DNA from: Terriglobia bacterium
GTDB taxonomy: Bacteria > Acidobacteriota > Terriglobia > Bryobacterales > Bryobacteraceae
Reading direction: 5' to 3'
Assembly: GCA_020073445.1 (NCBI GenBank)
Contig: JAIQFE010000010.1
Coordinates: 1 to 64,000 of the forward strand
Length of the DNA stretch: 64,000 nucleotides
Numbering within the stretch: position 1 is the stretch's first letter; every line of letters starts with the position of its first letter. The notes beneath the pieces are model-generated. The model worked only from the letters and a program-made list of their open reading frames with translations. It was not told the DNA's origin and did no database searches. Both the position numbers and the translations under genes were made by a program. Shown here in pieces: positions 57,765 to 64,000 of this stretch.

Positions 57765-58587
57765 CTGCTGCCGATACGATCAGGCGCTCCAGCGCGAAAT
57801 TCGGATACTTCTTGGTGAGTTTGGACCGGAACTCCGCGGCGGTCTTGGAAGAATTGAGATCCTCGTTGTAGTCCTTGATGTACGTCTTCATGACCGCCAG
57901 GATCGAGGCGTCGTGCCGCGCATTGGCCGATTGATGGCCCGGAATCACGGTGACAGGTTTCAACGCGGCGATCTGGTCCAGAGTCTTGAGCCAATCCTCA
58001 GGCATCTTGGGCGGAGTGAAATAGGATCCGCTGAACACGATGTCGCCGGCGATCACGGCGCGCAGCGAAGGGATCCACACGTACGAGTTATTGGGCCCGT
58101 CCCCGGTCACGCCGCCGACCACTTGCAGCGCCTCGCCTTCCAGATTGATCGCGTTCCCCTGGAGCTCGTCCGGCAGGATCGGGCCGGTCGTAGGAAGATT
58201 AAAGCCGAATTCGGGCGTCCAGTTCTTGAGGCGTCCGTCCCAACCGTTGCGGATCGCGGCGACGGTCGCCGGCAGCGCCACGAACTTGGCCTTGGGAAAC
58301 GCTTGCTTCAGCGCCGCGATGCCGAAATAGTGATCCGGGTGGCCGTGCGTAATGTAGACCGTGGTGAGGTTCTTCTTGCTTTCGAGGATCATGGCCGCCA
58401 CGCGATACGCTTCGCTCATGACAAATTGCGTGTCGACCAGGATCGCGTCTCTGTCGCCGTAGACCAGCGTCGAGTTGACCGAGAAGCCATTGGGTCCGGA
58501 CGTGAAGACCCGGAGATGGAGTTTCGATTGCGCGGACACCGCGGAAGCGGCGGCCAATACCAGGGCGAACAAGTTCCGGATTTTCAC
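57736..58587 (-). CDS. Exported MBL-fold metallohydrolase
   Basis: The 283-residue protein has a signal peptide (1-19, cut after VSA) and a clear metallo-beta-lactamase fold. The metal motif is ITHGHPDH, with AGDIVFSG and PGHQ as later ligands. It is near the glyoxalase-II-like/quinoprotein-relay group rather than B1-B3 lactamases. The substrate is unknown. Its stop lies inside the TIM-barrel gene (29 bp overlap). Confidence 0.82.
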   Translation of the reverse strand: MKIRNLFALVLAAASAVSAQSKLHLRVFTSGPNGFSVNSTLVYGDRDAILVDTQFVMSEAYRVAAMILESKKNLTTVYITHGHPDHYFGIAALKQAFPKAKFVALPATVAAIRNGWDGRLKNWTPEFGFNLPTTGPILPDELQGNAINLEGEALQVVGGVTGDGPNNSYVWIPSLRAVIAGDIVFSGSYFTPPKMPEDWLKTLDQIAALKPVTVIPGHQSANARHDASILAVMKTYIKDYNEDLNSSKTAAEFRSKLTKKYPNFALERLIVSAADAAFPSDKK

Positions 58588-58704
58588 GTACCTAGTGTAC
58601 GCGACGGCCCGCGTGCGTAGGGACGAGGGGTAGTGTCTTAAATCTGCGTTGATGGAAAACGCTGATCGATTGCTTTCGTGCCCTGGCCGCCGTACCGTTG
58701 AAGT

Positions 58705-59004
58705 ATGGCATCCGACCGCAGTTCGCTCCGGGCTCTACGCAGCCTGATCTCTGACGCGGACTTGATCCTCGAAACCACGCCCGCTTTACCGCAGAACCGT
58801 ACCGCTGCCTGCCGGGAGAACCTACGCGCCGCCCTGGCACTCACCGATGACCTGCTCAAGCAGGCCAAGATGACGCCCGCCGCTGCCTTGGGGCACAAGG
58901 GCGGGACCAGCACCTCACGGAAGCTCGGCGCGGACCACTACCGGCGCATGGCCGCTGCACGCAAGACGCGGGGTGGTGGCAGACCGCGCAAGCAAGCCGA
59001 CTGA
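58705..59004 (+). CDS. Small basic protein with an AT-hook-like tail
   Basis: The 99-residue protein has two helices (SLRALRSLISDADLI and AACRENLRAALALTDDLLKQAK) and a basic C-terminus GGGRPRKQ, which contains the AT-hook core GRPRK. It could bind DNA through the minor groove. No family was recognised. It opens the accessory block that runs to about 61950, and a terminator-like hairpin follows. Confidence 0.6.
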   Translation: MASDRSSLRALRSLISDADLILETTPALPQNRTAACRENLRAALALTDDLLKQAKMTPAAALGHKGGTSTSRKLGADHYRRMAAARKTRGGGRPRKQAD

Positions 59005-59037
59005 TCCAACCGATAGAATAGTCCCATAAAACGAAAA

Positions 59038-59060
59038 GCCCGGCGCGAACGCCGGGGCTT
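59038..59060. terminator. Terminator-like hairpin between two unknown genes
   Basis: GCCCGGCG (59038-59045) and CGCCGGGGC (50-58) form a strong stem with loop CGAA and one extra G. On the plus strand it is followed by TTCTC; on the minus strand by TTTTCGTTTT, which is the better tail. It lies 34 bp after the AT-hook-like gene and 5 bp before the next start. Confidence 0.55.
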
Positions 59061-59064
59061 CTCG

Positions 59065-60402
59065 ATGCGGACTTTAGACACCCCCATCGTAAGCCTCTTG
59101 TCGCGTCGGACGCAAGAGATACCCTTGGCTGATCTTCCCAACCTGCCGCTCGAAAGCAAGGCGTTGATTGAACACGCGCGCGTAAATGTAATCAGGACGA
59201 GAGAGGTATGCTATCCGCTCTGCTTTGAGAGCCCAATCGGTTCGATCCTCAAAGGACTACAGACTTCCGTCCTAACCTATTCCCCGAAGATGCCCTCAAC
59301 CCTGATGGTTCAGTTGAAAAACTATGCGACTGAATTGTTCGACGCCGAGGCTGGGGTCTACATCAAGCATGCAGGGAGCGATTTCGAATTAAGAATATGG
59401 CTTAGCTCGTTGGCTTTACGGATTGAGGCAGAAGTCACCAAGGAAACAGAGGTAAGATCCCGGAGCCATGATTACCATTGCACGTTGACTGAGCGAATAA
59501 GCGCGATACGAGAAGGGCTTCAGCGGATTGATCATTGGTGCGAAGTCGCCAAGAATGACTATGAAGCCACTCTAACTCGTGGATATGCGGCCCTGGCACG
59601 ATCACAAGCCGCGCGAACTGAGAGCGCTTTAGCAATCCAGGCTCCAGGGTCTACGCCGGTATCAGAGCCAAAAACTGAAATCATCGTATTGCCTAACCCA
59701 TGGGCGGTCTGGGAGACGAATCGTAATCTCCCCGATACCACCGCTACTCTCAGGCTCTACAACGCCTGCAAAACGTTTCGAGAAAAAACTGACAGCCACA
59801 TTTTGAACAATAAGGAACTCTGGAGGACCGTCGAGAAAACACTCACGCCCGGCCAAAAGATGAGCCATGGAGAACCAGATCCAGAAGCTATGCTGTCCGC
59901 GTTCTGCAAGCACTGCACATGGTTCCTGAGCGAGGTCAGCGAAACGTTCATTGACCACATTTCCCGTCGCGGACTAAGCGGCAAAATCGGAATTGAAGCC
60001 TTCAAAAACTATGCTCAGGGCTTCACTGCCCAGGCTTTCGAGAACAACTGGAAATGGGGGCTAGATCATCTTAGGTTGAAACCGCACGATGAATTCTACC
60101 GGTCGCTTGCAACCGAGGTCACCGAAGGCAAGGTCCAGCAGCTCACCTTGCTTTGGTCGGAAGGGAGCGGCCCGTCTTCCGAGCTTACAACCGCTCATCG
60201 CCCTACTAATATCAGCGATCAGCTTGACGAGGCCTGTTTAAAAGCAGACATCTCCCACGAAGAGCAGGCAGATCGCATTGGAATCTCCCGCACCACCTAC
60301 TTCGAGGTGAAGGCTGGACGAGGTGGCCGAAAGGCCCGACGGAAAGTTTCTATCTACATAACTAGCATAGCCTCAGAAACTTCCAGCACGAAACCGGACT
60401 AA
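59065..60402 (+). CDS. Unknown 445-residue protein with a C-terminal helix-turn-helix
   Basis: No family was recognised. The first 370 residues are mostly helical (YATELFDAEAGVYIKHAGSDFELRIW, TERISAIREGLQRIDHWCEVAKNDY, SAFCKHCTWFLSEVSETFIDHI), with a Pro/Ser-rich linker near 190-210. The last 60 residues look like an Xre-type helix-turn-helix: LDEACLKADISHEEQADRIGISRTTYFEVKAG. Codon use is less GC-rich than its neighbours, suggesting transfer. Repeats of CGGACTAA begin at its stop codon and may be its binding sites. It lies between the AT-hook-like gene and the IS1-like pseudogene. Function is unknown. Confidence 0.7.
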   Translation: MRTLDTPIVSLLSRRTQEIPLADLPNLPLESKALIEHARVNVIRTREVCYPLCFESPIGSILKGLQTSVLTYSPKMPSTLMVQLKNYATELFDAEAGVYIKHAGSDFELRIWLSSLALRIEAEVTKETEVRSRSHDYHCTLTERISAIREGLQRIDHWCEVAKNDYEATLTRGYAALARSQAARTESALAIQAPGSTPVSEPKTEIIVLPNPWAVWETNRNLPDTTATLRLYNACKTFREKTDSHILNNKELWRTVEKTLTPGQKMSHGEPDPEAMLSAFCKHCTWFLSEVSETFIDHISRRGLSGKIGIEAFKNYAQGFTAQAFENNWKWGLDHLRLKPHDEFYRSLATEVTEGKVQQLTLLWSEGSGPSSELTTAHRPTNISDQLDEACLKADISHEEQADRIGISRTTYFEVKAGRGGRKARRKVSIYITSIASETSSTKPD

Positions 60403-60475
60403 TCCGGACTAAAACGGACCCAAAACCGTACTCGCCCGTATTCCTCCGGAACAAAAACAGACTACTTCGGACTAA
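60395..60475 (+). repeat. CGGACTAA iteron-like repeats
   Basis: CGGACTAA occurs at 60395-60402 (covering the stop codon), 60405-60412 and 60468-60475; the last two extend to CGGACTAAAACG. Related CGTACT and CGGACC words lie between. They could be binding sites for the neighbouring helix-turn-helix protein. The rest of the 344-bp spacer holds the hairpin at 60523 and the IS1-like promoter, with no gene. Confidence 0.6.
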
Positions 60476-60522
60476 AACGCGTACTGACAACAAGATACGT
60501 CGGAGGTAACCTACAAACACAA

Positions 60523-60549
60523 ACGCCTCACGCGGTCAACGTGAGGCGT
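60523..60549. terminator. Hairpin, possible terminator
   Basis: ACGCCTCACG (60523-60532) and CGTGAGGCGT (60540-60549) form a perfect 10-bp stem with a 7-base loop. On the minus strand it runs into TTTGTGTTTGT. On the plus strand it has no T-run. Confidence 0.5.
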
Positions 60550-60686
60550 CGAGACAGGAGGCCGAACTTATGCAGCCACCGTAGTTAACTGAAGTATCCA
60601 AGTCGCCGGGCAACGGGCTTGCGACCGTCCCGGCTGCGCATCCAAATCTTAACCCTACAACCCATTCAAAGTAAAGCAAAAAGAGC

Positions 60687-60739
60687 CAGCTACCGGAAGC
60701 TGATTTGCGTTGACAAACAGCTACCGAAAGCTGTATTAT
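60687..60739 (+). promoter_or_regulatory. Promoter with two operator-like repeats before the IS1-like gene
   Basis: TTGACA (60710-60715) and TATTAT (60734-60739) are 18 bp apart. The ATG of the transposase frame is 7 nt after the -10, so the mRNA would be leaderless. Two near-identical imperfect palindromes, CAGCTACCGGAAGCTG (60687-60702) and CAGCTACCGAAAGCTG (60718-60733), lie before the -35 and inside the spacer, the position of a repressor site. Confidence 0.8.
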
Positions 60740-60746
60740 TATAAGT

Positions 60747-61708
60747 ATGAAGACCGAAGCAAAAGCCAGCCTAACAATGACTTGCAAGTCATGTGCCGTG
60801 CTTTGCCAACGCTTCGGCAAACACCGCAATGGACTCTGTAGATTCCGCTGCCCCGGCTGCAAGAAGACGTTCACGGAAGCCCATAAGCCCGCCCTGGCCG
60901 GAAGCTATCTCTCCCAGGATCGGATCATCCTCGCGTTACGGCTGCTGCTGGAAGGCAACAGCATCCGTTCTACGGAACGCATCGCGGAGACTGACCGGAA
61001 TACCATCATGCGGCTGTTGACCCTGGCCGGTGAAAAAGCCGAGAAGCTGATGGCGCGGATGATCGTCAATATCCCGGTGCGCGACGTTGAATGCGATGAG
61101 CTTTGGGCGTTCGTCGGGAAAAAAGAAAAGCGTGTTCGGCCCGAGGACGATCCGAACTTCGGTGATGCCTATTGTTTCGTTGCCATCGAACGGCATACAA
61201 AGTTGGTTCTCAACTTCGCTCTTGGAAAACGTAACCAGCGCACGACGGACACCTTCATCGAAGGTTTGCGGCATGCCACGGCGCGATCACGATTCCAAAT
61301 CACGACGGATGGATTCGCGCCCTACAAATCCGCGATCAGCAACACGTTGCACGACCGCTGCGACTTCGCCCAGCTCATCAAGGTTTACCGCGCTGCCAGC
61401 GAGGGAGAAGGCCGGTACAGCCCCGCTGAAGTCCAATCCGTGGAGGTGGTCCCAGTCATGGGCCAACCTGATCCTGACCGTATCTGCACCTCGATTGTGG
61501 AGCGCCAGAACTTGACGATCCGCATGCACATGCGCCGCTTAACCCGACTCACGAATGCTCTAAGAAGTGGGAGAGCTTGTGGTCCGCGTACTGCCTGTAT
61601 TTCGCTTTCTACAATTTCTGCCGCGTTCACAGTTCAATCCGCGTGACTCCTGCGATAGAAGCGGGCATCACCGATCACGTGTGGGAACTGGCCGAACTGC
61701 TTGCTTAG
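60747..61708 (+). pseudogene. IS1-like transposase, frameshifted
   Basis: The frame from ATG 60747 encodes a zinc-finger-like N-terminus (CKSCAVLCQRFGKHRNGLCRF, CPGCKKTF) and a DDE core: first Asp in VECDELWAFVG, second in TTDGFAPY, and Glu in VERQNLTIRMHMRRLTRL. Coding sense then continues in another frame, with KKWESLWSAYCLYFAFYNFCR and VTPAIEAGITDHVWELAELLA to a stop at 61708. The shift lies near 61560 (a -1 change) and is not at an A-rich slippery site. So the copy is probably inactive. Terminal inverted repeats were not identified, so the exact ends of the element are unknown. Confidence 0.85.
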
Positions 61709-61953
61709 TCCGGCAGATCTAGCAGCGGTCCGTGGTCCCGCCAGCCTGGATTGATAACCACGCCGATGCTTTTCATCGCATCTTTCTTGGCCGCGTCCAA
61801 CGTGCTGGCGCGGCCGTAAAATTCTGGAAGCCCCGCGCCCGGATTAATCGCTCTGGCCCACCACTCCCATTCCTTGCCGTCTTCAAAATGAGAATAGACA
61901 GTCTCCAAAGAATATTTTCCCGCCGTAGCGATTTGAGCGAAGCCCTTGGCCAT
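61705..61953 (-). CDS. Small hypothetical protein
   Basis: The 82-residue protein has an ATG at 61953 and no known family. It has aromatic and charged residues in the middle (EDGKEWEWWARAINPG) and ends with GPLLDLPD. Its stop overlaps the transposase pseudogene by 4 bp on the other strand. It may belong to the accessory block or be the first native gene after it. Confidence 0.5.
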   Translation of the reverse strand: MAKGFAQIATAGKYSLETVYSHFEDGKEWEWWARAINPGAGLPEFYGRASTLDAAKKDAMKSIGVVINPGWRDHGPLLDLPD

Positions 61954-62021
61954 TTAGAAAGTTTACCGCTTGCCAACGCAGATTTCAGACACTACCGGAC
62001 GAGGCCTGCTTCGCGCAAGTT

Positions 62022-62378
62022 TCAGTGGGAGCTGAGAGCGACTTTGCTGGCGTAGCCGAATCGTGAGCCATCGCGGGCGGGATACGCCGTGACCATCACG
62101 TGATCGCCCCGCCGGAAGGTATCCAGTTTCCAGCCGTTCTGAATCTGCAGGTTCGGGCTACCCAACTCGAATTCCCAGCCTGTATCCGGCCCGGCTTTGT
62201 TGTCGGCTTGAAGATACAAATGGACGTGGGGATTCTCCCAGCTGATCTTCGTGACCGTACCTTTCAGCAGGATGGACTGATGGGTGTCGTACTTGGCTGC
62301 CATGGAATGATGCGCCAGGATCGGCGCTGACGCCATGAGTATGCCGATCCCCGCGATCAGCAAGAACTTAAATTTCAT
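62022..62378 (-). CDS. Exported DUF6152-like protein
   Basis: The 118-residue protein has a signal peptide (cut near ILA-HHSMA) and the pattern AHHSMAAKYD, LLKGTVTKISWENPHVHLYL, with WEFELGSPNLQIQNGW and GDHVMVTAYPARDGS. This matches DUF6152, small exported beta proteins common in acidobacteria and proteobacteria, with the His-rich start a possible metal site. No function is established. Confidence 0.8.
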   Translation of the reverse strand: MKFKFLLIAGIGILMASAPILAHHSMAAKYDTHQSILLKGTVTKISWENPHVHLYLQADNKAGPDTGWEFELGSPNLQIQNGWKLDTFRRGDHVMVTAYPARDGSRFGYASKVALSSH

Positions 62379-62476
62379 CGTGCTACCTCCCGATGACTGT
62401 ATCTAGCTATACCTAATCGGATTGGCGCAGTCAAGGTAGTCGTCTCGATCCTCCGGGCTGGTAAAATTCTTCTGAC

Positions 62477-63808
62477 ATGACAAGGAAGTGCGCAGGGAAG
62501 CTTGCGGCCACCGGGATCTGCTTTGCGATGGTTCTGGGGGCTGCTGCCGGGCGGTACTTGGCGTCCTTTAACGACGTTAGGCCGGTGCTGGAGGCCATGC
62601 GCGATCAGCTTCCCCCGGAGCTAAGGAATGCCAGCGAGGCCGCGTGGAATTCGTGGAGCCGCCGGCAAGACAGCGAAATCCGGGCGCGCCTGGAGCAGGG
62701 AGAAGTGGATTCCATGATTAACCTGCTCATGTTCGGGACTTCCTTCACCAAACGCCCGCGCATCCAATTTGAGTCGCTGGCCGAGGACACCAAGAGCGGC
62801 CTACTTCGATCGCGAGTAGAGGATTTAGTGCAAGGCCTCCGGTCGCCCGGCGACAATGAGCGCCTGACTTTCCTGCGGAATCTGGTCCGTCGGCAAGGCT
62901 TGGACCCGGATAGCAACGACGGTAAGACCGGACTTTTCGTGTTTCAGAACCTGCAACGCGTGCTTCTGGAAAATGCCAAGTTCGGGCAGCGGATCGCGCC
63001 CGGCTCACAGGACCAGGCGGCGGCCTTCCGCGACCGGGGTGTGTCGCTCGATGCCACCATCTTCCCGAATTTCAGCGTCGAAAAAGCTCTTCGCGATTTG
63101 AAATCTCGCGGGCTGCTCAAGGAAGGGAGCGTGGTCAGGGCGGCGGTGATCGGACCTGGCCTGGATTTTGCGGACAAGCAGTCGGGCTACGACTACTACC
63201 CGCAGCAGACCCTCCAGCCCTTTGCTGTGTACGATTCGCTGGCGCGGGTAGGATTGGCCAAACCGGCGGGTCTCACCATTACGGCATTCGATATCAGCAG
63301 CCGGGTTCTGGAGCATCTTCAGCATGCGCGCGAACGGGCGCAAAAGGGACGGACCTACACCATTCAGCTTCCCCGAGACCCCAACGCTTCCTGGAAGCCG
63401 GAAGCAGTCGAATACTGGCGCACATTCGGTGACCACGCAGGGAAGTCTGTCGCCCCGATCCGGCCGCCCGCGGAACTGAGCCTGATAACGAGGGCGGTCG
63501 AGATCCGGCCCGCCGTGGTGCTTTCGAGCGAGCCGGTTGATCTGAATATCGTGCTGGGCCGGATGAATCTGCCGGCAGGAGAGCATTTCGACCTGATCGT
63601 CGCGACCAACGTGTTCGTGTACTACGGCCCGCTGGAGCAATCGCTGGCGCTCCAGAACGTAAGCACGCTGCTGAAGCCGGGAGGGATCTTGCTCTCTAAT
63701 GACGAGCTGCGAGAAATCCCCGGAATCCCGATGCGCAGGGTAGGAGTCACGGACGTGTTCTACACCGACAAGTTGGGAACTTCGGTGATCTGGTATCGCA
63801 GGGAATAA
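62477..63808 (+). CDS. Membrane-anchored SAM-methyltransferase-like protein
   Basis: The 443-residue protein starts with an N-terminal hydrophobic segment (residues 7-25, anchor or signal). The middle holds a glycine motif, VIGPGLDFADK, and the end a methyltransferase-like strand: DLIVATNVFVYYG, LQNVSTLLKPGGILLSNDE and RRVGVTDVFYTDKLG. The Rossmann motif I is not the usual DxGxGxG but GPGLD, so SAM binding is probable, not certain. The N-terminal 200 residues are unfamiliar. TAAAAT (62462-62467) is 9 nt before the ATG. Confidence 0.6.
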   Translation: MTRKCAGKLAATGICFAMVLGAAAGRYLASFNDVRPVLEAMRDQLPPELRNASEAAWNSWSRRQDSEIRARLEQGEVDSMINLLMFGTSFTKRPRIQFESLAEDTKSGLLRSRVEDLVQGLRSPGDNERLTFLRNLVRRQGLDPDSNDGKTGLFVFQNLQRVLLENAKFGQRIAPGSQDQAAAFRDRGVSLDATIFPNFSVEKALRDLKSRGLLKEGSVVRAAVIGPGLDFADKQSGYDYYPQQTLQPFAVYDSLARVGLAKPAGLTITAFDISSRVLEHLQHARERAQKGRTYTIQLPRDPNASWKPEAVEYWRTFGDHAGKSVAPIRPPAELSLITRAVEIRPAVVLSSEPVDLNIVLGRMNLPAGEHFDLIVATNVFVYYGPLEQSLALQNVSTLLKPGGILLSNDELREIPGIPMRRVGVTDVFYTDKLGTSVIWYRRE

Positions 63809-63851
63809 GACCAGGGAATAAGACCCGAGAACAAGACCAGGAAATAGAAAA

Positions 63852-63875
63852 AGGGCCGGGCTTTCGCCCGGCCCT
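63852..63875. terminator. Intrinsic terminator of the minus-strand outer-membrane gene
   Basis: AGGGCCGGGC (63852-63861) and GCCCGGCCCT (63866-63875) form a perfect 10-bp stem with loop TTTC. On the minus strand it is followed by TTTTTC, a good terminator for the gene ending at 63897. It may also serve the plus-strand gene ending at 63808. Confidence 0.8.
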
Positions 63876-63896
63876 CGATGAACTTCTAGACTGCCT

Positions 63897-64000
63897 CTAG
63901 AACTGCAGGCGTCCGACGAACAGACCCGTGCGGGAATTGGCCGTACCGCTGATAGGAACAACGGAGCCGAAGCCGCCGTTAATCACACCCTTGTACGGTC
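63897..64000 (-). CDS. C-terminal end of an outer-membrane protein (partial)
   Basis: The frame runs from the right window edge to TAG at 63897-63899 and encodes about 33 residues ending in SRTGLFVGRLQF. Alternating polar and hydrophobic residues and the final Phe fit the last beta-strand of an outer-membrane barrel, such as the TonB-dependent-receptor-like proteins frequent in acidobacteria. The rest lies beyond the window, so the family is only inferred. Confidence 0.5.
   Translation of the reverse strand, partial: PYKGVINGGFGSVVPISGTANSRTGLFVGRLQF

Noticed and set aside
61555-61565. Programmed -1 frameshift in the IS1-like gene
   Set aside because: No A-rich slippery run is present at the site, and the shift is near the C-terminus, unlike the insA/insB junction.

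Overview
The window is about 60% GC and dense with genes. It looks like the chromosome of an acidobacterium, probably of the Bryobacterales/Solibacter lineage. This rests on gene families typical of that group: an ADOP-type permease (acidobacterial duplicated orphan permease) with its PadR regulator, paralogous secreted proteins with DGKPDLSG-type N-termini, a sedolisin with acidobacterial C-terminal repeats, PEP-CTERM proteins and many intergenic palindromes. No database search was run, so family names come from recognised motifs.

Layout. 1-5.3 kb: small membrane protein, rarA, a TrmH-type methyltransferase, divergent tsaC, a YdcF-type protein, a DinB/BstA-like protein and a degenerate cyclase homologue. 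5.7-13.2 kb: mrdA (PBP2), the TldD/TldE pair, a PilZ protein, a LuxR-type regulator with a degenerate receiver, and bacterioferritin, separated by REP-like palindromes and heptamer repeats. 13.2-15.5 kb: tRNA-Ser(GGA) beside an integrase remnant that cuts off an acetyltransferase gene, then mazG, a Lys/Ala-rich secreted protein and a PEP-CTERM protein. 15.6-26.2 kb: rplA-rplJ-rplL-rpoB-rpoC, without rplK, nusG or secE in front; RpoB carries a cysteine-rich insert. 26.2-35.2 kb: DUF72 protein, S53 peptidase, and a c-di-GMP group (HD-GYP/GAF/GGDEF protein, sigma-54 activator, PilZ protein). 35.2-42.7 kb: amidohydrolase fusion, a PadR-TolC-RND-adaptor efflux operon and an EF-hand protein. 42.7-53.3 kb: RRM protein, hydrolases, a frameshifted ADOP permease with PadR, a B3-type metallo-beta-lactamase homologue that may be a lipoprotein, and a Tat-exported Gfo/Idh/MocA oxidoreductase. 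53.4-55.6 kb: two tandem 52-residue proteins with a PEISP C-terminal sorting signal, followed by an exosortase fused to a CPBP intramembrane protease. 55.6-58.6 kb: secreted unknowns and another MBL-fold enzyme. 58.7-62 kb: an accessory island with two unfamiliar proteins and a frameshifted IS1-like transposase. 62-64 kb: a DUF6152-like protein, a membrane-anchored methyltransferase-like protein and the end of an outer-membrane protein gene.

The most unusual local system is the exosortase-protease locus at 53.4-55.6 kb. Its substrates are so short that export and sorting would leave only a handful of residues. Other notable threads are palindromes inserted in frame inside rarA and the tldE gene, start codons placed 5-9 nt after a -10 hexamer (leaderless or nearly so), and PadR operators lying on their own start codons.
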